Positions 42,088 through 50,743 of a stretch of DNA of 64,000 bases are shown here, piece after piece. The number at the start of each line of letters is the position of its first letter. The first letter of the stretch is position 1. The DNA is from DASSFG01 sp035547915 (lineage in GTDB: Bacteria > Planctomycetota > Planctomycetia > Pirellulales > JAICIG01). The stretch spans positions 124,001-188,000 of the forward strand of contig DASZTS010000029.1 in assembly GCA_035547915.1 (NCBI GenBank). Direction: 5' to 3'. The notes below the pieces were generated by a model. That model was not told the DNA's origin. It made no database searches and was given only the letters and a program-made list of their open reading frames with translations. A program made the translations under genes and the position numbers.

Positions 42088-43827
42088 TTATCTCACGAAC
42101 CCCATACGGGCGAAGTTCGGAAAGAAGGGGAACCACACGTCGAAGTACGGCAGGTGATCGAGCGCGTGGGGCCAGTAGATATAGACGGCCTTGCCGACGA
42201 GCAGTTCGCGCTTGACGTAGTATTCCACGCCGCCTTCGTCGTCACGCGCCCTCCACATGCGGCTATCGTAGCTGCGCGGGCTGTTGTCGCCGCACACCAT
42301 GAAGCGATCGGCCGCCAAGAAGAACACATCACCTGGCTCGTCGCCCAGTTCCTTCCAGCGGGAGGGGTCGGCGAAAAACTCGGGGCTCCGCCGCACGTCG
42401 CCATAGCCGCCGCCCATCGAGATGTAGTACACATCCCTCAACACACGTAGCTCGCTAAAGCGTGCGGCCAGGCCGTTGGTGCCCAGCCGCGCCGGCGCTA
42501 GGTCATCCTCGTTCGGCACAATGTTGCCGAGCGGCCCATACGCCCCGTCGAGCGGCACAATCTTCCCATCGACCCACAGCAGGAGTTGGTCGTCGACGTT
42601 GGCAAAACGAAGGCGATAGGAGCCCGGACCGCGTACGCTGGTGGCAACTTCACGTTGGGCCTTTTTATCGCCCGGTATCTGAAACTTGGCGAGCCCCGTG
42701 GCGACGTCGATGCGGCATTCCAGTACGACACCCCCTTCGACGAGTTGTAGGATCGCCTCGCCTTGGCTGCCTTCGATTTCGATTCGGCAGTCGATCGCCA
42801 GATCGCCCACCCAGTGGTTACCCAACACATCATCTTCCAGGCCCATCTTCAGTCTCTCACGCGCCATGTTGGTGTTGTACGCGTAAAAGTCGGTAATCAA
42901 CTGTGCCGGCACTTTTCTGTCTGACAACTGTGGTTTGGGCTCGCCTCGCACACGTCGCCAATTTCCCGGGGTAGGAATCAGATGGTTATAGACGATCAAG
43001 GCATCACCGCCGGCCTTACCGTCGTACGCGAATTGCCCACCCTCTTCGAGAGTCTGCCAACCCGGTGTCTGTGGTTCCCAACGCAAGGGCATGTTGGCGG
43101 ACAGATAGTCGTTGTCGTGTACTACCTGCAACATGGCTTCGACCTTGGCGGGCGGCTTGCGCTCGATGTGCAAGGTGCCTTCCTGTTGCAATTCGAGGAC
43201 CGCCGCCGCGCTCAACGGACCGTCGATATCCTCTTGCGTGGTGTGGACATCACCGTGGCAAATGACGACGGTTTCGTTCGGCAGCCCCACAACGCGTTTG
43301 ATGTAGTTCTCTTTGGCTTTGCTGGGATTTTTGAAGACCGCGACATCCCAACGTTTCGGATCGGCGAACTCATAGGGGAACTTGGCCACCAGGATGCGGT
43401 CGCCCTTGAACGAAGCGTGCCGCTCGTCGGAGTCGGCGCCGCTCGGTCCGAAATTCATCTGGTAGCGACAGACGGGGCAGATCGAGGCGACGACTTTGTT
43501 GGCTTCTTCTTCGGCGCTGTTCTGCCAAGCCTCGCCGTTGCGCGGTTCCTCGTCGCTCGCGCTCACGCGATAAGGGAATTCGCAGTTGGGGCAGATTAGG
43601 TCCTTATGGCGGCCCATCAGCGTGGGAGCCATCGAACCGGTCGGTATCACGAAGGCTTCTGCCTCGAAGGTGCGAAACAGAAACGCCAGCACGAAGGCGA
43701 TGACCACCGACTCGATCATCTCGCGCAAACTGTCGCGCGGGGACGTCTTTGCCGCGTCCGTCTTGTTCGCGCTATCGTTCTTGGGGTCGAGTTTGCCCCG
43801 GAGCTGCGGTGGGGTTTTCTTAGCCAT
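42088..43827 (-). CDS. lepB: Signal peptidase I with zinc-ribbon and large inserted domain
   Basis: Membrane protease that removes signal peptides from secreted proteins, 579 residues against 250-330 usual. Catalytic residues are present: S65 in IPTGSMAPTL (box B) and K177 in YIKRVVGLP (box D); box E is GDNSPRSYDSRMW near 530. An N-terminal helix lies at about 40-57. Two insertions are unusual: a CxxC-x34-CxxC zinc-ribbon-like segment (C79/C82, C117/C120) between boxes B and C, and about 320 residues between boxes D and E that contain beta-rich sequence with a lectin-like look (RLRFANVDDQLLLWVDGK). The upstream gene ends one base before it, so the two are coupled. Confidence 0.9.
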   Translation of the reverse strand: MAKKTPPQLRGKLDPKNDSANKTDAAKTSPRDSLREMIESVVIAFVLAFLFRTFEAEAFVIPTGSMAPTLMGRHKDLICPNCEFPYRVSASDEEPRNGEAWQNSAEEEANKVVASICPVCRYQMNFGPSGADSDERHASFKGDRILVAKFPYEFADPKRWDVAVFKNPSKAKENYIKRVVGLPNETVVICHGDVHTTQEDIDGPLSAAAVLELQQEGTLHIERKPPAKVEAMLQVVHDNDYLSANMPLRWEPQTPGWQTLEEGGQFAYDGKAGGDALIVYNHLIPTPGNWRRVRGEPKPQLSDRKVPAQLITDFYAYNTNMARERLKMGLEDDVLGNHWVGDLAIDCRIEIEGSQGEAILQLVEGGVVLECRIDVATGLAKFQIPGDKKAQREVATSVRGPGSYRLRFANVDDQLLLWVDGKIVPLDGAYGPLGNIVPNEDDLAPARLGTNGLAARFSELRVLRDVYYISMGGGYGDVRRSPEFFADPSRWKELGDEPGDVFFLAADRFMVCGDNSPRSYDSRMWRARDDEGGVEYYVKRELLVGKAVYIYWPHALDHLPYFDVWFPFFPNFARMGFVR

Positions 43828-43828
43828 A

Positions 43829-45217
43829 TCAGTGAATATATCGGAAACGGCCCAGATCAGGAACTTGGAATCGACCCGTCGGCCCGTTGCTCCGCAGGCC
43901 CGCCGGGTACGCTAACAGCGGCTTGCCAATGAAGTTACGCATCGCGATGCCAGGCTGGGGCCAATTGCGGCTATCGAGCGAGTCGGGACTATTGTCGCCC
44001 AATACGAAGTATTCGTCGTCGGCCAGCAGATATTGGTGTTCGGCGGGGGCCTGCAAGTGCCCGGGACCGTAATACAGGTCGCGCAGCACGACCAAGTCCC
44101 ATATTTCCAAGCTGTTGCCGCGCGTCCCCACGGCAATGGGACGAGACGTGGGCCGCAATGGCAGGTCGGCGGGAATCCATGCCAGACGTAGCACCTCCTG
44201 GCCATCGAGTCCCAGGAGTACCTGCTCGTCGCAGAGGGCCAACTCGATGAGCACGGATTCGGCTGCTTTGGTGGTCGGCCACGACGTGGCGCCGAGGCGC
44301 CGGCCATCTTGCGTCACTTTGGCCTGGGATTGGGTAAAATCAAGCTCGACCAGGAACTGCGAAACGCCGTCGGTCAGCAGCCAGATGGCCGTCGGCGCGT
44401 CGGCGACGCGCATCCGGCAACGGACCATCAGGTCGCGCACCAGGTGCGACTGGGTGACGGGGAGGGTCTGGTTATAGCCGCAGTCATCGGAAACCGGCAA
44501 CTCATCGGCAATATCGGGCTCGCCCGGTCTGCGGCGACGGTGATGGTAGCTCAGCCAGTCGATCGTCTCATCATCCGACTTCCCCGACGTCGCGGCACGC
44601 CAGAACCGCGCGCCCGCTTGTCGCCAGCCGCTGTCGGCCGTTTCGGGAAGCCAGCGCGAAGCCAACGAGGGGGCCGTATGGGAATTGTCGTGCACGAGCG
44701 TAGCCATCGCTCGTTGCTGCGCGAGATTCTTGCGCTGGACAACGCCATCGGCGTAGACATCCCCATGTCTCAACTCGACGGTCTCTCCAGGCAGGCCGAC
44801 GACCCGTTTTACGTAGATCTCGGACTTTGGGCCGTTGCCGCGGAACGTCGCCAGATCCCACCGGCGCGGCTGCCGAAACACAAACGCACTGCGGTCCACC
44901 AACACGGCGTCGGCCGGCAGGCACGGGGCCAGGTCGATCCGGCCCGCCGTAGCACCACAGTTCGGACAAATCGCCTGCTTGCCGGCCATCGTCGGTCTAT
45001 CGGCACCGCAAACGAAGGTGTAGCCGCAGTCGTCGCAGGTCAACCGGTGGTGCTCGCCGACGAGCGTCTCGGCCATCGAGGGGCCAAAGACGACGAACGG
45101 TTGGATGTGCCAGGTCGAGACCAGCACCAACCCGACGGTGGTCAGAACGGCGCTGTCGACCAACCGTCGCGGCAGCGACGTCGGACGCGAGACCGTCGTG
45201 TACACGCTTCGTTTCAC
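43829..45217 (-). CDS. Second signal peptidase I-like protein with zinc ribbon and insertion
   Basis: Paralogue of the next gene, 462 residues. An N-terminal helix (about 20-40) is followed by the catalytic Ser, S47 in VFGPSMAETL, and the general-base Lys, K137 in YVKRVVGLPGE. Box E is VLGDNSPDSLDSRNW. A zinc-ribbon-like CxxC pair set (C61/C64, C84/C87) again lies between boxes B and C. The region between boxes D and E is enlarged (about 240 residues) with low similarity to that of the paralogue except for a beta-rich part (LLGLDGQEVLRL). All catalytic residues are kept, so activity is likely; different substrates are possible. Start GTG 45217 lacks a strong ribosome site. First gene of the operon with lepB and lptB. 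Confidence 0.85.
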   Translation of the reverse strand: MKRSVYTTVSRPTSLPRRLVDSAVLTTVGLVLVSTWHIQPFVVFGPSMAETLVGEHHRLTCDDCGYTFVCGADRPTMAGKQAICPNCGATAGRIDLAPCLPADAVLVDRSAFVFRQPRRWDLATFRGNGPKSEIYVKRVVGLPGETVELRHGDVYADGVVQRKNLAQQRAMATLVHDNSHTAPSLASRWLPETADSGWRQAGARFWRAATSGKSDDETIDWLSYHHRRRRPGEPDIADELPVSDDCGYNQTLPVTQSHLVRDLMVRCRMRVADAPTAIWLLTDGVSQFLVELDFTQSQAKVTQDGRRLGATSWPTTKAAESVLIELALCDEQVLLGLDGQEVLRLAWIPADLPLRPTSRPIAVGTRGNSLEIWDLVVLRDLYYGPGHLQAPAEHQYLLADDEYFVLGDNSPDSLDSRNWPQPGIAMRNFIGKPLLAYPAGLRSNGPTGRFQVPDLGRFRYIH

Positions 45218-45326
45218 GTTCGCCGACCCGTTCTCTTGCTATGCCGCCGACCATAACCAACAATGCCCGAGGCGGCAACCGCGACTCACGCGAGCCGTGA
45301 ACCTATCTTTTTCCGAGGTGACGCTC

Positions 45327-45758
45327 ATGCCCGTCCAACCGGTACCCGCCGGCTACCATACGGTGACACCCTATTTGGTTGTCCGGGGTGTCGACCGCCT
45401 CATCGACTTCCTCAAGCAAGCGTTCGGCGCGGTCGAGATACATCGCATGTCGCGGCCGGACGGCAGCGTGGGCCATGCCGAGATGAAAATCGGCGATTCG
45501 CCGATCATGATGGGCGAACCGATGGGTGACCAACCGCCGATGCCGGCCGTCCTCTATGTCTACCTCGACGACATGGACACCGTTTACTGTCGCGCGTTGG
45601 ACGCGGGAGCCACTTCGATCAGCGAGCCCGCCGACCAATTCTATGGCGATCGGCACGGTGGCGTGAAGGATCCGTGCGGCAACCTCTGGTGGATCGCGAC
45701 GCACATCGAAGATGTCTCTCCGGAGGAGATCGCTCGGCGAGCCGCCGCCAAGCGGTGA
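45327..45758 (+). CDS. PhnB-like VOC family protein
   Basis: Small glyoxalase-fold protein of 143 residues. PYLVVRGVDRLIDFLKQAFGA, GHAEMKIGDSPIMMGE and GVKDPCGNLWWIATH are typical of the PhnB-like branch. His and Glu positions for a metal site (GHAEM, NLWWIATH) are partly present, so enzymatic activity is uncertain. GAGGTGA precedes ATG 45327 by six bases. It is divergent from the signal peptidase operon. Confidence 0.85.
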   Translation: MPVQPVPAGYHTVTPYLVVRGVDRLIDFLKQAFGAVEIHRMSRPDGSVGHAEMKIGDSPIMMGEPMGDQPPMPAVLYVYLDDMDTVYCRALDAGATSISEPADQFYGDRHGGVKDPCGNLWWIATHIEDVSPEEIARRAAAKR

Positions 45759-45824
45759 TGACCGCCTTCCGTTTCGCTTGCCCGACTGGTGGCAAAGCGG
45801 GTAAATGAGTAAAACGAGCTGGGA

Positions 45825-45852
45825 TTGACGGAAACGGTCCCCGCACTAGACT
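45825..45852 (+). promoter_or_regulatory. Candidate promoter of the SGNH-like protein gene
   Basis: TTGACG (45825-45830), 16 bp and TAGACT (45847-45852). Transcription would begin near 45859, so an initiation codon at 45862 would leave almost no leader, which argues for a later start. Confidence 0.5.
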
Positions 45853-45888
45853 CTGTCGGCCTTGAAGGGGCGCCGTAAAGAGACGTTG

Positions 45889-47055
45889 GTGCCGACGGTG
45901 CGGCGCGCCGAGCAATCTCAAGCTTTCCCCAAAAGAGACCCGAAGGGCCGCAGGGCGGTGGAACGAACGAATCGGCTAACGGTCTGCCGGCTTTCGTCCG
46001 TGGGACGCGATACGCTCATTTGGGGACTGCTCTGTTTCGCGATCCTGCAAGTCGGATTCGGCGTCGTCGTTGACCGTTGGTGTCCGGACATCCGGCATCC
46101 CGAATACGGCCGCAAGCTGTCGCTGATCAAGACCCGAGCGGCCGAGCGGCCCGAGAGCCCTCTGTTGTTGGCATTGGGTACCTCTCGGACCGCTTTCGGC
46201 TTCTGCCCGGGTGCGGGCCATGATCAGGCGGCGTGGCAGTTCAACTTCGGCCTGACCGGAATCGGCCCCGTGCAGGAGTTGATCTGCTTGCGTCGGCTGC
46301 TGGCGGCGGGCGTGCGGCCAGCCCAATTGCTCATCGAAATCCACCCTGCCTTTCTGCACCAAACGCCCGGTTGGTGCGAGGCCCGCGGTGTCGATGTTCG
46401 CAAGCTCGACGGCCACGATCTGGCGGTGCTGTGCCGCTATGCCTATCAGCCAGCAGAGTTGGCGTGGGGCTGGATCGTGTCGCGACTTTCGCCCTGGTAC
46501 TCGTACCGCACCGAGTTGTTGCGCCGCGCGATGCCGTGCTGGCTCGAAGAAGTTAGCCGCCGCGATGAACGGATGTTGGCCGAGACCGACGGGCTCGGCT
46601 GGTCGCGATTTCCCGTGCGGCCGGCCGACGACGCCGAGCGGCAGCGGGTGGGCCGATTATGCGCCGACCTCTATAAGGGGCCGTTGGCCGACTTCGAAGT
46701 CAGCGGCCTGGTACGAGACGCGGTCGACGAGATGCTCACGATCTGCCGCCGCGAGCAGATCGATGCCGCCTTGGTGCTGATGCCAGAAGGCGAGCTGTTT
46801 CGCGGGCGCTATCCTCGTGCTGCCTTGAATCGTCTCGATGACTATTTGGAAGACGTACGGCAGCGTTTTGCGATTCGAGTCTTCGATTGTCGGCTGTGGT
46901 GCGACGATCGGCAGTTTTGCGATGGGCAACACCTCCTGCCCGAGGGCGCCCAGGCGTTCACCGCCCGCTTGCGCGGTGATCTGCTGTCGCCTTGGCTCGC
47001 CAGCCGCCCCTCGGCTGAGGTTGCGGCGCGACCGACCGGCTCGGAGCGGCAGTAG
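45889..47055 (+). CDS. Membrane-anchored SGNH/DUF1574-like protein
   Basis: Protein of about 388 residues. After a basic N-terminus comes one membrane helix (LIWGLLCFAILQVGFGVVV), then a periplasmic domain. LLALGTSRTAFGF resembles the block I nucleophile region of SGNH-type hydrolases (Ser in GTSR), and DRQFCDGQHLLPEGAQAF near the end resembles the catalytic D-x2-H block. Such proteins include AlgX/AlgJ-like acetylation factors and DUF1574. The start is uncertain: TTG 45862, GTG 45889 or GTG 45958. The promoter position favours one of the later two. No acyltransferase partner is adjacent. Confidence 0.6.
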   Translation: MPTVRRAEQSQAFPKRDPKGRRAVERTNRLTVCRLSSVGRDTLIWGLLCFAILQVGFGVVVDRWCPDIRHPEYGRKLSLIKTRAAERPESPLLLALGTSRTAFGFCPGAGHDQAAWQFNFGLTGIGPVQELICLRRLLAAGVRPAQLLIEIHPAFLHQTPGWCEARGVDVRKLDGHDLAVLCRYAYQPAELAWGWIVSRLSPWYSYRTELLRRAMPCWLEEVSRRDERMLAETDGLGWSRFPVRPADDAERQRVGRLCADLYKGPLADFEVSGLVRDAVDEMLTICRREQIDAALVLMPEGELFRGRYPRAALNRLDDYLEDVRQRFAIRVFDCRLWCDDRQFCDGQHLLPEGAQAFTARLRGDLLSPWLASRPSAEVAARPTGSERQ

Positions 47056-47095
47056 CTCAGACAAGCGAGACGCAATCCCGCGGGCTAGAGAACTC

Positions 47096-47200
47096 TAAGA
47101 GCAACCGACAAAACCGGACCGAGCTTCACAAAATCGGCGTTTCACGGCCGATTTTTTGCCCGCGGCACTCCGGCTTCCGGGTTTTGTCAGCCGCTCTAAG
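47096..47200 (+). repeat. Dispersed nested palindromic repeat, copy C
   Basis: The clearest copy. Outer arms are AGAGCAACCGACAAAACCGG and CCGGGTTTTGTCAGCCGCTCT; the inner arms are AAAATCGGC and GCCGATTTT with a GTTTCACG loop. It lies between the converging SGNH-like and CHAT genes. The CHAT stop codon (47202-47204) begins two bases after it. Confidence 0.85.
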
Positions 47201-47201
47201 C

Positions 47202-50200
47202 CTAAGCGGGGTTCGGAGCACGCTTGTTCTTGGTGACCGGCTTCTTGGGCTCCTTGCGCGGCACCACGACGCGCTTGGCCTTTGCTGTTTTCGAGCCGGC
47301 TGTTTTGGAATCGCTGTCGGCCGCATCGCCAGCCACGTCGCTCGAACCGGCCGGGTCGGCCTCGCCCTCTTTGTCCGGTTTCTCCGCGGGCTTGAGCACG
47401 CCGGGCTTTACCCGGCCGTCGGCGAGTACCGGTTGTCTCGGAGGATTCACGCCACCCGGCGGCACGGCCCCCGCCTCCGGCATCTTGCCGTTCGGGTTCG
47501 CCGCGGGCGCTACCACGACTACTTGCGCGACCTCTTCTTCCTCGCCGTCGGTCATGGGCAAGGCGCCGGTGTCGACGAGCAGATACCCGGCCCAGAAGAA
47601 CGGATTATCGGCCGTGGGCGGTTCTTGTTTTGGCGTGAGGTTGATCCGCGGTTCGGCGGCAGGATTCAGTTGGCTGTGCCTCACAACCTGCACACTGCGC
47701 TGCCAGGCGTCGGAGGCGGTCGTGTGCGGAAGCTCCTGGGCGAATTCACGCACCAGGTCGATGCTCGTCTGGCCGCCGGTGCGCCAACGGCTGATGAGCA
47801 CCGTTCGCGCCCCGGTGGCCATCAGACCACAGATCGACAGGAACACGTCGTTGCCCATCGTCTCGTTCGCCACATTCTTCAAGGCACGTTCGGCCGGCGT
47901 GCGGAAGGCCGGCAGGATGATCTGATCTGGCCCGCCAAAGGGGAGCGACAGCCATTGAGCCAACGTGCCACCAGGCGTCTTGTTGTCGACTTGCAGCGGC
48001 GACCAGTCGTAGGCCGTGCCCGGCATGACTTCGTTCAATACGATCATGCGGTCGAACAACGACGAAAAGATACCGCCGTGGGCGGGCAGCTTGCCCCGAA
48101 TGGCGACGGTTCCCGGCATGGCGCGGGCCAGGTCCTCGTACTGCCGGTCGATGAGGTTGGGGGCGTCACGCGGAAAGAGCCGGCCGAGCACGACCGCCAT
48201 ATTGCCGTTGGGTCTGCGGTGGCGGGTTTCGCCCACCGCCAGTCCGGCCGTCGGAGCGTAGCGGATGCGCATCTTGTTGATGAGCAATTCGCTGTGGCTC
48301 CCCTCGGAAACAGGCAAGGCTTCGAACGGAATGTACCAGAGTACGCCGTCGGGAACGATAATCAGTTCGTCGGTCGTCTTGGTGAAATCCGTCTTCGAGT
48401 TCTTCACCAACACGCTCAAGATCTGTTGCGCCGGCCCTTGCCAGGCACCCGAGACCAAGTCGTCCAGCTTCATCTCTTTGTTCTGCTCGAAGTTGCCCCA
48501 CTTGCGGAGCATGCTGGTGATGTCGACCGGGAACTTCTTGGGTGGCTTGATCTCCGCGTAGTCGTATTTCTCCTTGCCCAACAGGAAGCTGTAGGAGAAA
48601 CGGCTGGTGGTGAAAAACACCAACAACTGTTGGCCTTCCGCGAGCGAGCCTTGCACTTGCTTGAACGTTCGCAACGGCGGGAAGACGAGATTGGCCGGCT
48701 CGCGGGCCACCGTCATGTGCCGCAGAAGGGTCTCCTGCTCACCGCTGAGTGTGGCCATTTCGGCGAGCAATTGCCCCTGCTGGTCGGCGATCTCCTTTTC
48801 CTCGGGAAGCAGAGGTAACTGCTTCAATTCTTGTCGCAACTCGCGAACGCGCTGCGCCTTCTGCAAATAGGCCGGGTAACGGGCCAAAATGGTCTGGCGT
48901 TGCAGCAAGGCCGTCTGGTCCAGGGCCTTCTCCGGCGCCTCCAACAGCCAGCGCAGGTTCAGCAGTCGGCCACCTGCGTCGAGCGTCGTGAAGAAGCGAT
49001 GCCGGCGCGTCATGTCGGCGATCTCGAACGCCAACTCGTGATCCTTGCTCTTCCGCGCCAGCGCGGCTTCGAACCAATGCTCGTACGACAACACATGAGG
49101 GATCGACAGAACCGACAACGATTCCAGCGGCTCGGTCAACCAATCTCCGGGCGTCGGATCACGGAGCACGTTCGTGTAGAGGTCGACGGCCGTGCGCTCG
49201 GTCAGGTCGTTACTCAGCCAAAGCCCATCGACAAGACCGATATGATAGAGCCATAACGATCCGCCCATCTGAAACGTCATGGCGGCCGCCAAGGCGACAT
49301 TTCCGTCGTCTACCCGGCCCAACTGATACGAGACCAGCGCCCTGAGATAATTCATGCGGGCGCCGACCTTGCCGAGCAGCATGTTCGTGCGCGCCGTAAC
49401 CCCGGTCGCCAGGTTGAGCGAGGCGGCCGCCGCCTCGGGTTGATTGAGGTACGAGAGATTCTCAGCGGCCGACAACAACAACGAGGCGTTCAACTGACTT
49501 ATGCTTTGTGCCGTCGCCCACGCGGTGGCCGGAGCCAAGTAACCATACGGTTCGTTGCCTTTCGCGAGGAAGTGGTTGAGGGCGCCGTAGCGCAGCGCCT
49601 CCTCGATCACCGTGTAATCGGCGTAGTTCGCCGCCGCCCACGATGCTTCCAAGAAGTTTCGTTCGGCCGACTTGAAATCGCCTGCGGCGAGATCGAGTCG
49701 CCCCAGCTCGAGCAGCACCGTACCCGTGAACGGATGGTCGAACGCGCCCCCGGCCAACTCCGCTTGTTGCAGTGTCTTGCGAGCCTGCTCGACCTTGCCT
49801 GCCGCCGAGTACGCCAAGCCCAACTGGGTGTCGACCCACGCTTCCGACCAGTGGTTGGGAAGTGCGGGGCGTGCGCTGAGCACCTGCACCAACTGTTTGG
49901 TGATATCGCTATGAGGACAGGCCGGTCCCATGAGCTCGCGCCAGCGACGAATCGCCAGACAACTACAGCGCACGATCTCCTGTGCATAGAGCGGCATGAG
50001 CACCGCCTGCTGAACGACGCCGCCGTTCATGATGGCGGCGTTGTTGTTGATGTTGCCCTGCAAGATGTTCATCGTCGGCGGATAGGCGCCGACGACGGTC
50101 GCACGTTGCGAGACATACCAGGGAACCACGATGCGCTGCTGCGGCGGCATGGGCGTGATCGCCAGGGGGAACTGGACCGACAGCATCCAGTTGTTGAATC

Positions 50201-50555
50201 GCATGAGCAAACGCAGCGCATTGGCGTAGTGTTGGCTCGCCAAGGCATGATTGCCCATCTGGTAATAACATTCGCCGGTCATCGTGGCGTAGCAGATCGA
50301 ATCGATCCAGAATCCGCCCGCCGCGGGATTCTTGATGGCGCCACCCGATAAGCCGGCCAAGGTCTGGAGAGTGGCCGTATACTGACCGTCGTAGAACGTC
50401 GGAAACAGCAGAAAGTAACTCGGCTGCGGCGCCGACTGCATGCCCTGTCCATAGGCATTCGTGTTCAGCGCACCCATCACCAGCATCACAGGCAACATGC
50501 CGCTGATGAGAGAGGAGACGCGCGGCACACAAGACGGTCGGCGAAGAGTGGTCAT
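47202..50555 (-). CDS. Exported CHAT-like protein lacking the protease dyad
   Basis: Protein of 1117 residues. A signal peptide (about 1-36, LISGMLPVMLVMGALNTNAYG) is followed by about 600 residues of TPR-like helices and a coiled-coil stretch near 600-650. A CHAT (caspase HetF-associated with TPRs) domain spans about 690-1010. In active CHAT proteases a His in a THG-type motif and a Cys in LSACxT form the dyad. Here the corresponding segments read IVLNEVM and ILPAFRT, so both residues appear lost; the later ATGARTVLISRWRTGG block is conserved. The last 80 residues are Lys/Pro/Ala-rich. ATG 50555 has GGAG six bases upstream. Confidence 0.8.
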   Translation of the reverse strand: MTTLRRPSCVPRVSSLISGMLPVMLVMGALNTNAYGQGMQSAPQPSYFLLFPTFYDGQYTATLQTLAGLSGGAIKNPAAGGFWIDSICYATMTGECYYQMGNHALASQHYANALRLLMRFNNWMLSVQFPLAITPMPPQQRIVVPWYVSQRATVVGAYPPTMNILQGNINNNAAIMNGGVVQQAVLMPLYAQEIVRCSCLAIRRWRELMGPACPHSDITKQLVQVLSARPALPNHWSEAWVDTQLGLAYSAAGKVEQARKTLQQAELAGGAFDHPFTGTVLLELGRLDLAAGDFKSAERNFLEASWAAANYADYTVIEEALRYGALNHFLAKGNEPYGYLAPATAWATAQSISQLNASLLLSAAENLSYLNQPEAAAASLNLATGVTARTNMLLGKVGARMNYLRALVSYQLGRVDDGNVALAAAMTFQMGGSLWLYHIGLVDGLWLSNDLTERTAVDLYTNVLRDPTPGDWLTEPLESLSVLSIPHVLSYEHWFEAALARKSKDHELAFEIADMTRRHRFFTTLDAGGRLLNLRWLLEAPEKALDQTALLQRQTILARYPAYLQKAQRVRELRQELKQLPLLPEEKEIADQQGQLLAEMATLSGEQETLLRHMTVAREPANLVFPPLRTFKQVQGSLAEGQQLLVFFTTSRFSYSFLLGKEKYDYAEIKPPKKFPVDITSMLRKWGNFEQNKEMKLDDLVSGAWQGPAQQILSVLVKNSKTDFTKTTDELIIVPDGVLWYIPFEALPVSEGSHSELLINKMRIRYAPTAGLAVGETRHRRPNGNMAVVLGRLFPRDAPNLIDRQYEDLARAMPGTVAIRGKLPAHGGIFSSLFDRMIVLNEVMPGTAYDWSPLQVDNKTPGGTLAQWLSLPFGGPDQIILPAFRTPAERALKNVANETMGNDVFLSICGLMATGARTVLISRWRTGGQTSIDLVREFAQELPHTTASDAWQRSVQVVRHSQLNPAAEPRINLTPKQEPPTADNPFFWAGYLLVDTGALPMTDGEEEEVAQVVVVAPAANPNGKMPEAGAVPPGGVNPPRQPVLADGRVKPGVLKPAEKPDKEGEADPAGSSDVAGDAADSDSKTAGSKTAKAKRVVVPRKEPKKPVTKNKRAPNPA

Positions 50556-50743
50556 GGCCGGCTCCGTTAGCGGATGTTTTCGAGGTGGGCCAGCCAATCC
50601 GTCGGCAGGCCGTTTTTCCCGGCTTGTCGACGCCGATCTCATCAGATGGCCTCAACGTACCAGCATACCGCGGCCCGACACCGGTGGAAACAGTTGCGGC
50701 GCGGGCGCCGGCCGACACAAGCCGAATTACGGGGCCGTAAGGT

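Noticed and set aside
45862..45888. TTG 45862 as start of the SGNH-like gene
   Set aside because: A good promoter predicts transcription starting at about 45859, leaving no room for a ribosome site.
47184..48818. 544-codon plus-strand open frame opposite the CHAT gene
   Set aside because: Shadow of the CHAT reading frame; no ribosome site or domain.
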